Below, piece by piece: positions 51,121-60,806 of a stretch of 64,000 bases of DNA. Below the pieces are notes generated by a model. The model worked only from the letters and a program-made list of their open reading frames with translations. It ran no database searches and was not told where the DNA came from. The first letter of the stretch is position 1. Every line of letters begins with the position of its first letter. Source of the stretch: JBDSKH01 sp050245915 (GTDB taxonomy: Bacteria > Actinomycetota > Actinomycetes > Actinomycetales > Microbacteriaceae); assembly GCA_050245915.1 (NCBI GenBank), contig JBFWWZ010000003.1, positions 44,770 to 108,769 on the forward strand. Reading direction: 5' to 3'. Made by a program: the position numbers and the translations under genes.

Positions 51121-52548
51121 GTGGCTTCCCTCTCCGCCCGTGCCCTCGGCACCCTCATCCAGAATTGGCGTACCTCGGGCACCGGACCCGCGTACTCGGC
51201 GCTGGCCGACCGGATCCGGTTGCTCGTGCTCGACGGCCGGCTCGCGCTGGGAACCCGCCTTCCGGCCGAGCGCGAGCTCGCATCCCACCTCGGCCTCAGC
51301 CGCACCACCGTCTCGGCCGCCTACGCCGACCTCCGCGAGTCGGGCTACCTCGACAGCATGCGCGGCTCCGGCAGCGTCGTGCGGCTGCCCTCGCGCGGCG
51401 CCGCCGCGCTCCCCGACCCGATCGGCGCCCCCGACCTCCTCGACTTCAGCAAGGCCACCCTCCCGGCTGTGCCGGCGGTCGCCGCCGCCAGCGAACGGGC
51501 CGCCGCCCTGCTCCCCGGCTTCCTCGGCGAGTCGGGCTTCGATCCGCTCGGGCTCCGCGTGCTGCGGCAGGCGCTCGCCGACCGCTACAGCGCGCGCGGC
51601 CTGCCGACCGACGCCGACGAGGTGATGATCACCATCGGCGCACAGCATGCCATCGGGCTGCTGGCCCGCACCATCCTGTCGCGGGGCGACCGGGCGCTGG
51701 TGGAGACGCCGAGCTACCCGCACGCGTTCGAGGCGCTGAAGGCGAGCGGCGCGCGGCTCGTGCCGGTGCCGGTGACCACCGACGAGGGCTGGGACGAGCT
51801 CGCCCTCGAGCAGGCGTTCCAGCGCACCAGCCCCACCGTCGGGTACCTCATGCCCGACTACCACAACCCCACCGGCCGCTCCATGTCGCAGGAGCTGCGG
51901 ATCCGCACGCTCGATCTCGCGTCCCGCCAGGGGACGACCCTCATCGTCGACGAGACGATGGGCGAGCTCGGCCTCGACGGGCAGGAGGCGCGGGCGCCGT
52001 TCGCCACGCTCGGCCGCTCCGTCACGATCGGGTCGGTCGGCAAGACGATCTGGGGCGGCCTGCGGCTCGGCTGGATCCGCGCCGACCGCGAGCTGATCCA
52101 GCGGGCGTCGCGCGCCCGGTTCGCGCTCGATCTCGGCACCCCGATCTTCGAGCAGCTGATCCTGCTCGAGCTGCTGCCCGAGTACGACCGCATCCTCGAG
52201 GACCGCCGCGAGTACCTCCGCGCCGGCCGCGATCACCTCGCGGCGCGGCTCGCCGAGAAGCTGCCGCAATGGTCCGTCCCGCACGTCGAGGGCGGACTGA
52301 CGGTCTGGGCCAATGTGGGCGCGCCGGTCAGCTCGCAGCTGGCCCTGGCATCCCGCAACCACGGCCTCGTGATCGCCGCCGGCCCACGCTTCGGCATCGA
52401 CGGGGTGTTCGAGCGGTTCATCCGCATCCCGTTCAGCCACCCCGAAGACCTGATCGACCGCTGCGTCGACGCCCTCGCCGCCGCCTGGGCCGACGTCGCG
52501 CGCACGCCGATGCCGATCGGCGACGAGGAGCTCGCCGCGGTCGTCTAG
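51121..52548 (+). CDS. yczR: MocR-type transcriptional regulator (GntR-HTH + aminotransferase-like)
   Basis: A protein of 475 residues. A GntR winged helix (about 20-85: ALADRIRLLVLDGRLALGTRLPAERELASHLGLSRTTVSAAY) is fused to a fold-type I aminotransferase domain. GSVGKTIWGGLRLGW holds the Lys that should bind PLP, and YLMPDYHNPTG is the aminotransferase Asn/Pro motif. It is the usual divergent partner of yczE. GTG 51121 is leaderless by position. The effector is unknown. Confidence 0.85.
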   Translation: MASLSARALGTLIQNWRTSGTGPAYSALADRIRLLVLDGRLALGTRLPAERELASHLGLSRTTVSAAYADLRESGYLDSMRGSGSVVRLPSRGAAALPDPIGAPDLLDFSKATLPAVPAVAAASERAAALLPGFLGESGFDPLGLRVLRQALADRYSARGLPTDADEVMITIGAQHAIGLLARTILSRGDRALVETPSYPHAFEALKASGARLVPVPVTTDEGWDELALEQAFQRTSPTVGYLMPDYHNPTGRSMSQELRIRTLDLASRQGTTLIVDETMGELGLDGQEARAPFATLGRSVTIGSVGKTIWGGLRLGWIRADRELIQRASRARFALDLGTPIFEQLILLELLPEYDRILEDRREYLRAGRDHLAARLAEKLPQWSVPHVEGGLTVWANVGAPVSSQLALASRNHGLVIAAGPRFGIDGVFERFIRIPFSHPEDLIDRCVDALAAAWADVARTPMPIGDEELAAVV

Positions 52549-52664
52549 CAGCGGGTTTTCATCCCGCGGGAGTACGGTGCGCCCGCACCCTCTTGGAATA
52601 CTGGACCCCAGTGCACAGCGGCGTGCCGTCCCGCATCATCACAGCTTCTGAACCGAGGAGTTCC

Positions 52665-55600
52665 GTGCACCTGCTCTCCGTCTTCAGCCTGCGCAACCGC
52701 GCGCTGATCGCCCTGCTCACGATCGTCGTGGGCATCTTCGGCACGGTCGCGTTGACCACGCTGAAGCAGGAGCTGTTCCCCTCGGTCACCCTGCCGCAGC
52801 TCGTCGTCGTCACCCAGTACCCCGGCGCGAGCCCCGACGTGGTCGAGGCGGACGTGTCGACGCCGATCGAGTCGGCGATCCGGGGGGTCCCGGGACTCGA
52901 GTCGACGACGGCCACCAGCACCTCCGGCCTGTCGAGCGTCTCCGCATCGTTCACGTACGGCACCGACCTCACCAGCGTCGAGCAGAAGGTTCAGCTGGCG
53001 ATCAACCGCATCGGCTCGCTGCCCGAATCGGTCGACCCGCGTGTGATCACCGGGTCGCTCGACGACCTGCCGGTGCTCGTCGTCGCCGTCACCAGCGACC
53101 TGGATCAGGACGAGCTGTCGGCGCGGCTCGAGGCCTCGACGATCAGCGACCTGCAGCAGATCGACGATGTGCGCGACGCCACCCTGCTCGGCACCACGGC
53201 GAAGCGGATCGAGATCACCCCCGACACCGACGCGCTCGCCGCAGCGGGGCTGAGCAACCAGTCGATCCGCGACGCGATCGACGCGAACGGCGTGCTGCTG
53301 CCCGAGGGCACCATCACCGAGGGTGACAGCACCCTCATCGTGCAGGGCGGCACCCGGCTGACCTCGGCCGAGGACATCGCCGCGATCCCGCTGCTCGGCG
53401 GCAGCGCCGATCCGGTGCTCAATGACGACCTCACCATCTCGCTTCCCGTCACGACGATCGGCGATGTCGCGGATGTGGTGGTCGCCGACGAGCCGGTCAC
53501 CGGCTACTCGCGCGTCGACGGCGAGCCGTCGCTCACCATCTCGATCACGAAGACCCCGGCCGGCAACACCGTCGAGGTGTCGAACGCGGTGCGCGACGCC
53601 CTGCCTCAGCTGGCGGAGGCGCTCGGCGATGGCGCGAAGTTCACCGTCGTCTTCAACCAGGCGCCGTTCATCGAGCAGTCCATCGAGTCGCTCGCGCAAG
53701 AGGGCCTGCTCGGTCTGCTGTTCGCGGTGATCGTGATCTTCATCTTCCTGATCTCGCTGCGCTCCACCATCGTGACCGCGGTGTCGATCCCGGTCTCGGT
53801 GCTGCTGACCTTCATCGGCATGCTCGCGTTCGGCTACTCGCTGAACGTGCTCACCCTCGGCGCCCTCACCATCGCGATCGGGCGCGTCGTCGACGACTCG
53901 ATCGTCGTCATCGAGAACATCAAGCGCCACCTGGGCCTGGGTGAGGCGAAACTGGATGCGATCAAGGCCGGGGTGCGCGAGGTCGCGGTCGCGGTCACCG
54001 CCTCCACCGTCACCACGGTCGCGGTGTTCCTGCCGCTCGCCCTCGTCACCGACATCACCGGCGAGCTCTTCCGCCCGTTCGCGCTCACCATCACGCTGGC
54101 GCTCGCCGCGTCGCTGTTCGTCGCGCTGACGATCGTGCCGGTGCTCGCGTACTGGTTCCTGCGGGTGCCGAAGTCCGCCGCCGTTGCCGCGGAAACCGAC
54201 GAGGACGAGCTGGATCGGCCCACCCGGCTGCAGCGTGCGTACCTCCCGGTCATCCGCTGGACGCTGCGCGCCCCCGCCGTGGTGCTGGTGCTCGCGCTCC
54301 TGATCCTCGCCGGCAGCGGCTACCTGGCGACCAAGCTGCCCACGAACTTCATCAGCAACAGCGGGCAGAACACCCTGTCGGTGCGTCAGTCGATGCCCGC
54401 CGGCACCAGCCTCGAAGCCGCGGACACCGCGGCCGCGAAGGTGGAGGACGCGCTCAGCGCGGTCGATGGCGTCGACACCGTGCAGGTCTCCGTCGGCTCC
54501 AGCGGCAACTCCTTCGCCGTGCTGCTCGGCGGAGGATCCGACACCACGTTCTCGATCACCACCGACCCGGATGCCGACCAGGATGCGCTCCGCTCCGAGG
54601 TGAGCGACGTGCTCGACGAGCTCGACCCCGAGCAGGTCGGCGACGTCGCGGTGTCGAGCGGCGGCGGGGGCGGATTCTCCAGCGACATCGAGATCGAGAT
54701 CTCGGCGCCGGATCAGGACGCTCTGCGCACGGCTGCCGACGACATCCTGACCATGGTGCGCGGCCTCGAGCTGACCCAGCAGGCGGAGAGCAACCTGTCG
54801 GAGACGCTGCCGTACATCGCGATCGATGTCGACCGTGACAAGGCGGCGGCGGCCGGGCTGAGCGAGGTCGCGGTCGGCGGCATCGTGGCCAACTCGATGC
54901 TGCCCGCGTCGATCGGCCAGGTGATCATCGATCAGAAGACCCTCGACATCTACATCACCGACCCGCGGGCCCCCACGACGATCGACGAGCTGCGGGCGTT
55001 CGAGATCCCCACCCCCAACGGACCGGTGGCGCTGTCGACCCTGGCCAGTGTCGAGCAGGTCGAGGGACCGTCGAGCGTGACCACGATCCGCGGGGTGCGC
55101 AGCGCCACCGTCACCGTCACGCCCGAGACCGCCGACGTCGGCACCGCCTCGGCCCAGTTGCAGGCGGAGCTCGACAAGCTCGATCTGCCCGACGGCGCGA
55201 GCGCGAAGCTCGGCGGCGTCACGGCGGACCAGTCGTCGGCGTTCTCGCAACTGTTCCTGGCTCTGCTCGCGGCGATCCTGATCGTGTACACGATCATGGT
55301 GGCGACGTTCCGCAGCCTGCGGCAGCCGCTGCTGCTGCTCGTCTCGATCCCGTTCGCGGCGACCGGTGCGGTGCTGCTGCAGCTGGCGTCCGGCATCCCG
55401 CTCGGCGTGCCCTCGATCATCGGCCTGCTGATGCTGGTCGGCATCGTGGTGACGAACGCGATCGTGCTCATCGACCTCGTCAACCAGTACCGCGAGCGCG
55501 GCATGGATGTGCGGCAGGCGATCATCCACGGTTCCGCCCGGCGTCTCCGGCCGATCCTGATGACGGCGCTCGCCACCATCGGCGCGCTCACCCCGATGGC

Positions 55601-56180
55601 GATCGGCATCACCGGGCACGGCGGGTTCATCTCGCAGCCGCTCGCGATCATCGTCATCGGCGGCCTGATCTCGTCGACCCTGCTGACCCTGGTGGTGCTG
55701 CCCACCCTGTACTGGGTCGTCGAGGGCGCGAAGGAACGCCGCGAGGTGCGGCGTGCCCGCAAGGCCGCCGGCTTGCCGAAGCCGCCGCGCGGAGGCAGGC
55801 CCGAGAAGCTGCCGCCGACCCGCGACCTGCCGACGGCGGAACCGGTGGCGCCGCTCGTCCCGTCGAACCAGCCGCTGCCGCCGCTTCCCGACCCCGAGGG
55901 TCCGGTCGCCCCGCTGCCGCCGGCGCCCGCTCCCGTTCCGGAGCCCCGTCCCGAGCCGGGCCGGGCGCCCGAGCCGCCGGCCACCCCGTTCCCGCCACTG
56001 CAGCCGGTCCCCCCGTCGCCGCCGCCGGCGTTCCCGCCGGTGCAGCCCGCACCTCCGGTGGAGCCTCCGGCGTTCCCGCCGCCCGTGCAGCCGCAGCCGC
56101 CGACCCCGCCGGCGCCGCCGCAGTATCCGGCGCCGGGTTCGCCGACGCCTCCGCGCTTCCCCCCGCCCAGCCCGGCGTAG
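52665..56180 (+). CDS. AcrB/HAE1-type RND efflux transporter with Pro-rich tail
   Basis: A protein of 1171 residues with twelve membrane helices and two large porter loops. RVVDDSIVVIENI (Asp410, Asp411) and VGIVVTNAIVLIDLVNQYRERG contain the usual proton-relay residues. No partner membrane-fusion or outer-membrane gene is present, as in Gram-positive relatives such as SwrC. The tail from about residue 1045 is a proline-rich low-complexity segment of about 125 residues. GTG 52665 follows GAGGAG. A substrate such as a lipid, drug or surfactant is not predictable. Confidence 0.85.
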   Translation: MHLLSVFSLRNRALIALLTIVVGIFGTVALTTLKQELFPSVTLPQLVVVTQYPGASPDVVEADVSTPIESAIRGVPGLESTTATSTSGLSSVSASFTYGTDLTSVEQKVQLAINRIGSLPESVDPRVITGSLDDLPVLVVAVTSDLDQDELSARLEASTISDLQQIDDVRDATLLGTTAKRIEITPDTDALAAAGLSNQSIRDAIDANGVLLPEGTITEGDSTLIVQGGTRLTSAEDIAAIPLLGGSADPVLNDDLTISLPVTTIGDVADVVVADEPVTGYSRVDGEPSLTISITKTPAGNTVEVSNAVRDALPQLAEALGDGAKFTVVFNQAPFIEQSIESLAQEGLLGLLFAVIVIFIFLISLRSTIVTAVSIPVSVLLTFIGMLAFGYSLNVLTLGALTIAIGRVVDDSIVVIENIKRHLGLGEAKLDAIKAGVREVAVAVTASTVTTVAVFLPLALVTDITGELFRPFALTITLALAASLFVALTIVPVLAYWFLRVPKSAAVAAETDEDELDRPTRLQRAYLPVIRWTLRAPAVVLVLALLILAGSGYLATKLPTNFISNSGQNTLSVRQSMPAGTSLEAADTAAAKVEDALSAVDGVDTVQVSVGSSGNSFAVLLGGGSDTTFSITTDPDADQDALRSEVSDVLDELDPEQVGDVAVSSGGGGGFSSDIEIEISAPDQDALRTAADDILTMVRGLELTQQAESNLSETLPYIAIDVDRDKAAAAGLSEVAVGGIVANSMLPASIGQVIIDQKTLDIYITDPRAPTTIDELRAFEIPTPNGPVALSTLASVEQVEGPSSVTTIRGVRSATVTVTPETADVGTASAQLQAELDKLDLPDGASAKLGGVTADQSSAFSQLFLALLAAILIVYTIMVATFRSLRQPLLLLVSIPFAATGAVLLQLASGIPLGVPSIIGLLMLVGIVVTNAIVLIDLVNQYRERGMDVRQAIIHGSARRLRPILMTALATIGALTPMAIGITGHGGFISQPLAIIVIGGLISSTLLTLVVLPTLYWVVEGAKERREVRRARKAAGLPKPPRGGRPEKLPPTRDLPTAEPVAPLVPSNQPLPPLPDPEGPVAPLPPAPAPVPEPRPEPGRAPEPPATPFPPLQPVPPSPPPAFPPVQPAPPVEPPAFPPPVQPQPPTPPAPPQYPAPGSPTPPRFPPPSPA

Positions 56181-56186
56181 CCGGGG

Positions 56187-56993
56187 TCAGCCCAGGTGCG
56201 TTCGCAGCCACTCGGCCGCAAGCGCATCGACCCGACGCGCGCCGGCAGTCTGCGGCGCGGGCTCGACGCCCGGCTCCTCGGCGAGCGCGTGACCGAGCCC
56301 GTCCACGAGGTGAAGCTCGGCGCCCGTCGCCTGCGCGAACGCGCGAGCCGGCTCGAGGAACGCCGCGGCATCGTCGTCGGCTCCTGCCACGATCCGGATT
56401 GCCGCACCGCTCGCCGCGACCTCGGGCGCCCGCGCGACGAAGTCCATGCGCGCGGCGAACGCCTCGGCCTCCGGGGTCCAGGTGTAGCCTCCGAACATCG
56501 GCGCCATGGTGTCGATGAGCGTGCGCAGCTGCATCATCGGGCTGACGAGGACGGCCGCCCGGGCGCCGGACGTCCCCGCGGCGAGCACGCCGGCGGCGAC
56601 CGCCGAGCCCATCGAGCCGCCGACGAGGCCGACCGCGGCATCCTGGTGCACGCCGATCGCCTCGCGGATCTCGGCGAACGCGGCGGGGAACTCGTCGACG
56701 GCCTGCGTCCAGATCGGGCCGTGCACCAGGCCGGGTGCGTCCTGTGCGAGCAGGCCGAAGATGCCGTCGGGTCCGCCGGGCAGCGAGCGTGACCCGGACA
56801 TCGGCAGACCGAGGTAGATGCGGTGTGCGTCGAGCCCGTCGAGCGGCAGGGCCGCCGCCATCGCCGCCTCGGTGCGCGGCGGGTCGAGCAGGTGCCAGGC
56901 GACGACCACCGGTGCGTCGTCCGGACCGGGGATGGCCAGATAGGGCACGCCGTTCGCCGTGACACCGATGAGCTGATTCGTGTTCTCGTTCAT
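56187..56993 (-). CDS. alpha/beta hydrolase
   Basis: A protein of 268 residues. VVGLVGGSMGSAVAAGVL-like elbow G-x-S-x-G holds the nucleophile, and DGLGHAL the catalytic His. No N-terminal signal is present, so it is cytoplasmic. ATG 56993 is seven bases after TACAGT (57006-57001), and the start is next to a TetR operator. It is probably the target of the divergent TetR gene. A small ester or lactone is likely as substrate. Confidence 0.82.
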   Translation of the reverse strand: MNENTNQLIGVTANGVPYLAIPGPDDAPVVVAWHLLDPPRTEAAMAAALPLDGLDAHRIYLGLPMSGSRSLPGGPDGIFGLLAQDAPGLVHGPIWTQAVDEFPAAFAEIREAIGVHQDAAVGLVGGSMGSAVAAGVLAAGTSGARAAVLVSPMMQLRTLIDTMAPMFGGYTWTPEAEAFAARMDFVARAPEVAASGAAIRIVAGADDDAAAFLEPARAFAQATGAELHLVDGLGHALAEEPGVEPAPQTAGARRVDALAAEWLRTHLG

Positions 56994-57010
56994 ATTGGAC
57001 ACTGTACAAT
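56994..57010. promoter_or_regulatory. TetR operator overlapping both divergent -10 boxes
   Basis: ATTGGACACTGTACAAT is a 17-bp near-palindrome in which 14 of 16 paired positions match. The plus-strand -10 TACAAT (57005-57010, six bases before the tetR GTG) and the minus-strand -10 TACAGT (57006-57001) both fall inside or overlap it, so bound repressor would block both genes. Confidence 0.75.
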
Positions 57011-57016
57011 TGACCT

Positions 57017-57607
57017 GTGACATCGACCACCAGCCGCCGCGCCGGCGAGCGAGCGGGCCTCGATCGTGCGGCCATCGTCGCGGCGGCACGAGCCTCCCTC
57101 GACGAGGAGGGAGCTCGCGGGCTGTCGATGCGCGCCGTGGCGGGCAGGCTCGGGGTCGCCCCGAACGCGCTCTACAGCCACATCGCGGACAAGGCGGCAC
57201 TCGTCGATGCGGTCCTCGACGACCTGATCGGCGAGATCCCGGTGCCCGGCGAGACGGTGGAGCCGCGCGCCGGACTCACGACACTGATGTCGGACAGCTT
57301 CGACGCCCTCGTCCGGCATCCCGACCTCGTCGCGCTGTCGCTGGCACGCCAGGGCTCAGGCGGCCCCCAGGCCTGGCGGCTGGGCGACCGGATGCTGCAG
57401 CTGCTCGCCCAGGCGGGGGTGCCCGACCGGCGTGCTCGCGAAGGCCTGCGCGCCCTGGTCGTCCACATGATGGGATGCGCCGCGTTCGCCACGCAGTACG
57501 ACCGGTCGATGGGGTCGCCCCACCACGAGCTCGCCGCCGTGCGCCGCGACTACCTGCAGGCGCTCGGCTGGATGCTCGACGGCATCGTCGGAGACGGAAG
57601 GGCCTAG
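57017..57607 (+). CDS. TetR/AcrR family transcriptional regulator
   Basis: A protein of 196 residues. RAAIVAAARASLDEEGARGLSMRAVAGRLGVAPNALYSHIADKAALVDAVLDDL is the TetR helix-turn-helix, and the C-terminal two-thirds are helical and form the ligand pocket. It probably represses itself and the divergent hydrolase. GTG 57017 is leaderless. Its stop touches the end of the convergent carboxylesterase gene. Confidence 0.9.
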   Translation: MTSTTSRRAGERAGLDRAAIVAAARASLDEEGARGLSMRAVAGRLGVAPNALYSHIADKAALVDAVLDDLIGEIPVPGETVEPRAGLTTLMSDSFDALVRHPDLVALSLARQGSGGPQAWRLGDRMLQLLAQAGVPDRRAREGLRALVVHMMGCAAFATQYDRSMGSPHHELAAVRRDYLQALGWMLDGIVGDGRA

Positions 57608-58620
57608 CCCGCGCCGTCACCGACGACAGGGGTGTCGGGCACCCCGATCGTGCGGTCGAAGAAGTCGACGATGCGCGCCTTCAGATCGTCATCCAGCATC
57701 GCGATCGAGTGCAGCGTCCCCTCGACGGTGACGAACTCGACCGAGACGCCGGCTGCGCGCAGACCCGCCACCAGGATCTCCGACTGCGCGAGCGGGATCA
57801 TCTCCGCCGTCGAGTGCGCCACGAAGAACGGCGGGTCGGAGGCGTCGATCGCGGAGAACGGGGACGCGTCGACCGCCGCCGGGCAGTCCTCCTCGGTGGC
57901 GCACCCGAGGTAGGCGAGCTGCACCGGGATGAAGTCGTCGGTCGCGGCGAGGCCCGTGAGGTCGATGGGGCCGCTGAGATCCGCCACGGCGGCGACACGT
58001 GAGCCGGAGACGAGATCGCCCGAGCCCTGCGTCCCGAGCAGGGCGACCAGGTTGCCGCCGGCCGAGCCGCCGAACGCGCCGATCCGCTCCGGGTCCACGT
58101 CGAAGCGGGCGAGCTGGCCCGCCTCGCGCAACCAGGTGACGACCGACCTCACGTCGTCGATCGCCGCGGGGAAGATGTTCGCCGGAGCCAGCCGGTAATT
58201 GACCGACAGGGTGACGTACCCGGCCGATGCCAGCCATTGGCAGACCGCGCGCCACGCCACATCGGCCTTGTCGCCGCGCGCCCAGCTGCCACCGTGGACG
58301 ACGACGATCGCCGCGCGTGCGGGTGTCGCCGGATCGTCCAGTTCCGGGCCAGCCGGCTCGTCGGCGTCGGTGGCGCCCTGCACGGCGGTCTCGTCGTCCG
58401 GGGGCAGGCAGGCGTCGAGCCGCTGCGCCGGGTCGCTGCCGTACGAGATGTCGGCGATCACGGGGATGTCGGGAAGGGTCGCCAGCTCCGGGTTGACCGG
58501 CACCACCTCCGGGGTGACCGTGTCGGAGTCCGTGCCCCAGGGGGCACAGCCGGTGAGCACTGCGAGGCCGATCGCGAGCGCGCCCGCGAGGGCGGTGACG
58601 CTCGTCGGGCCTGCGCGCAT
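57604..58620 (-). CDS. alpha/beta hydrolase (BD-FAE/carboxylesterase-like) lipoprotein
   Basis: A protein of 338 residues. The N-terminus has a hydrophobic stretch and lipobox GLAVLTGC, so it is probably a membrane-attached lipoprotein. VVHGGSWARGD is the oxyanion motif, FGGSAGGN holds Ser, and GTLHSIAML holds His, as in the hormone-sensitive-lipase/BD-FAE family. It would act on an ester outside the cell. ATG 58620 was chosen so that the lipobox is about 25 residues from the start. Confidence 0.82.
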   Translation of the reverse strand: MRAGPTSVTALAGALAIGLAVLTGCAPWGTDSDTVTPEVVPVNPELATLPDIPVIADISYGSDPAQRLDACLPPDDETAVQGATDADEPAGPELDDPATPARAAIVVVHGGSWARGDKADVAWRAVCQWLASAGYVTLSVNYRLAPANIFPAAIDDVRSVVTWLREAGQLARFDVDPERIGAFGGSAGGNLVALLGTQGSGDLVSGSRVAAVADLSGPIDLTGLAATDDFIPVQLAYLGCATEEDCPAAVDASPFSAIDASDPPFFVAHSTAEMIPLAQSEILVAGLRAAGVSVEFVTVEGTLHSIAMLDDDLKARIVDFFDRTIGVPDTPVVGDGAG

Positions 58621-58877
58621 GAGGTCGAATCCTAATGCGGTTCGCAGCTTGGTCGGGTATCGTCTCAGAGTCGGCTCTCGACATCGCGGTTCCGCCGCGC
58701 GCATCACTGTACGTCGATCGGGCCGGATCGCCAGGGCACTCCCTGTGCGAGGTTATCCAGTTGCATCCCGCAACGCTCAGGAAAACGGCCCCGGTCAGCA
58801 TCGCCCGGGTTCTCATCGCGTGCGTCCACCCGGACCCCGCGCTGCACTCTGTGTACGAACTCCGAAAGAAGACAGTC
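58621..58877 (+). other. long leader before the DEAD-box helicase gene
   Basis: These 257 bases hold no credible gene. TATCGT (58658-58663) is a possible -10 but lacks a clear -35. If it is used, the mRNA has a leader of over 200 nt. Long leaders are common for cold-shock-controlled DEAD-box helicases. No known riboswitch was recognised. Confidence 0.4.
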
Positions 58878-60698
58878 ATGCCTCAGAACAAGCGCGCCCC
58901 GCGGCCCTTCCGCGCCTCCGTGGAGACCCCGGCCCGCAAAGCCGGCAGCAAGAGCCCGAAGCACCGCGGCTACCGACCCGGCGAGAGCACCCCTCCCACC
59001 GGAGCGGCCAAGAAACCGCGCTGGAACAGCGACGAGCGCGTCGCCCGCGGGACCTCCGCCGAGCGTCCGCGCGGCGGTTCCCAGAGCCGGGATGCCGCCC
59101 CCCAGCGCGAGGGCTGGGCCCCGAAGCGCGAAAGCTGGGCTCCCAAGCGCGACGACCGCGCCACCGGCCAGAAGCGTGACTGGGCGCCGAAGCGCGAGTT
59201 CGACCGCAACGGCCCGAAGCGCGCCGCCGACGGCCGCCCCAACTGGGAGCCGCGCGGCAAGGACGCGGGTCCCGCCCGCGACGAGCGTCCGGCGCGCACC
59301 GAGCGATCCCGCTACCAGGAGCGCGAGCGCCCCCGCCGCACGTGGGAGGAGCGCCCGCACAAGCAGCACGCCGAGCGTCCCACGCGCCAGCTGCGCGAAC
59401 GCGCCGAACACTACGTCGAGCGTCCCTCCCGCTCCTTCGACCGCGACGAGCGCGCCCCCCGTGTCCACCAGGACGACGTCGTGCTCGAGCGCCTCGAGGC
59501 CCAGGCCATCACGGCGGGCGAGACCGACGGCATCACGTTCGCCGACCTGGGCCTCGGCCAGAACATCGTCCGCGTCCTGAGCGAGCTCGGCGCCGAGACG
59601 CCGTTCCCGATCCAGGCCGCGACCATCCCCGACGTGCTGTCGGGACGCGACGTGCTCGGCCGCGGCCGCACCGGCTCCGGCAAGACCATCGCATTCGGAG
59701 CGCCCCTCGTCGAGCGCCTGCTCGCGATGCAGGCCGGCACCAAGGAGCGTCGGGTGTTCGGGCGAGCTCCGCGCGCCCTCATCCTGGCCCCCACCCGTGA
59801 GCTGGCGTTGCAGATCGACCGCACCGTGCAGCCCATCGCGCGCAGCGTCGGCCTCTTCACCACGCAGATCTACGGCGGCGTGCCGTACGCGCGCCAGACC
59901 GGCGCGCTGCAGCGCGGGGTTGACATCGTGATCGGCACCCCCGGCCGCGTCGGCGACCTGGCCGCCCAGGGCAAGCTCGACCTGTCGCAGACGGTCATCA
60001 CCGTGCTCGACGAGGCCGACCACATGTGCGAGCTGGGCTTCGCGGAGCCTGTGCAGCACATCCTGGATCAGACCGCCGACGGCGGGCAGAAGCTGATGTT
60101 CTCGGCCACCCTCGACAAGGGCGTCGCCGAGATCGTCGAGAAGTACCTCGTCGAGCCGAGCGTCCACGAGGTGGCCGGAGAAGACCAGGCCAGCTCGACC
60201 ATCGAGCACCGCGTGCTGCTGATGGACCAGCGCGACAAGCAGCAGGTGCTGATCGAGCTCGCGTCGGGTCCCGGCAAGAAGCTGGTCTTCGCCCGCACCC
60301 GCGCGTTCGCCGAGATGCTGGCCGACGTGCTCGACGACGCCGGCATTCGTGCCGAGAGCATCCACGGCGACCTCAACCAGTCGCGCCGCACCCGTGCCCT
60401 CGAAAAGCTGACGAGCGGCCGGGTCGACGTGCTGGTGGCGACCGACGTCGCCGCCCGCGGCATCCACGTCGACGACATCACCATGGTCATCCAGGCCGAC
60501 GCTCCCGACGAGTACAAGTCGTACCTGCACCGCTCGGGCCGCACCGGCCGCGCCGGCAAGGAGGGGGTCGTCGTCACCCTGGTGCCGCGCAACCGCCGCC
60601 GTCGCACCGAAGAGCTGCTGCAGCGCGCCGAGATCACCGCCGAGTGGACGTCCGTCGCCCCCGGCGACGCGCTGATCGGGGAGCTGGCCGCGCGCTAG
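58878..60698 (+). CDS. DEAD/DEAH-box RNA helicase with basic N-terminal extension
   Basis: A protein of 606 residues. A 200-residue low-complexity N-terminus rich in Arg/Lys and Gly/Pro repeats WAPKR-like units four times. The helicase core then has FADLGLGQNIVRVLSELGAETPFPIQAATIP (Q motif), GRGRTGSGKTIAF (Walker A), LDEADH (about residue 377; this is D-E-A-D), FSAT, and HRSGRTGRAG (motif VI). It remodels RNA in the cytosol, with likely roles in ribosome assembly or cold response. ATG 58878 follows AAGAAG. Confidence 0.9.
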   Translation: MPQNKRAPRPFRASVETPARKAGSKSPKHRGYRPGESTPPTGAAKKPRWNSDERVARGTSAERPRGGSQSRDAAPQREGWAPKRESWAPKRDDRATGQKRDWAPKREFDRNGPKRAADGRPNWEPRGKDAGPARDERPARTERSRYQERERPRRTWEERPHKQHAERPTRQLRERAEHYVERPSRSFDRDERAPRVHQDDVVLERLEAQAITAGETDGITFADLGLGQNIVRVLSELGAETPFPIQAATIPDVLSGRDVLGRGRTGSGKTIAFGAPLVERLLAMQAGTKERRVFGRAPRALILAPTRELALQIDRTVQPIARSVGLFTTQIYGGVPYARQTGALQRGVDIVIGTPGRVGDLAAQGKLDLSQTVITVLDEADHMCELGFAEPVQHILDQTADGGQKLMFSATLDKGVAEIVEKYLVEPSVHEVAGEDQASSTIEHRVLLMDQRDKQQVLIELASGPGKKLVFARTRAFAEMLADVLDDAGIRAESIHGDLNQSRRTRALEKLTSGRVDVLVATDVAARGIHVDDITMVIQADAPDEYKSYLHRSGRTGRAGKEGVVVTLVPRNRRRRTEELLQRAEITAEWTSVAPGDALIGELAAR

Positions 60699-60713
60699 TC
60701 ACCTTCTGTTCGC

Positions 60714-60756
60714 TCGACATCGGGCGGGGGCCGTCGTACGCTCGAAGACGGCCCCC
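60714..60756 (+). promoter_or_regulatory. nucleotidase promoter and stem-loop
   Basis: TCGACA (60714-60719) and TACGCT (60737-60742) form a -35/-10 pair with a 17-bp spacer. GGGGGCCGTC (60726-60735) and GACGGCCCCC (60747-60756) form a 10-bp stem that overlaps the -10 box. It may also serve to end the helicase transcript, although no T-run follows. Confidence 0.45.
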
Positions 60757-60806
60757 ATCCGGGGGTAACCCGACGACACAGCCCCCGACCACGGAGCCTC
60801 CTCGTC

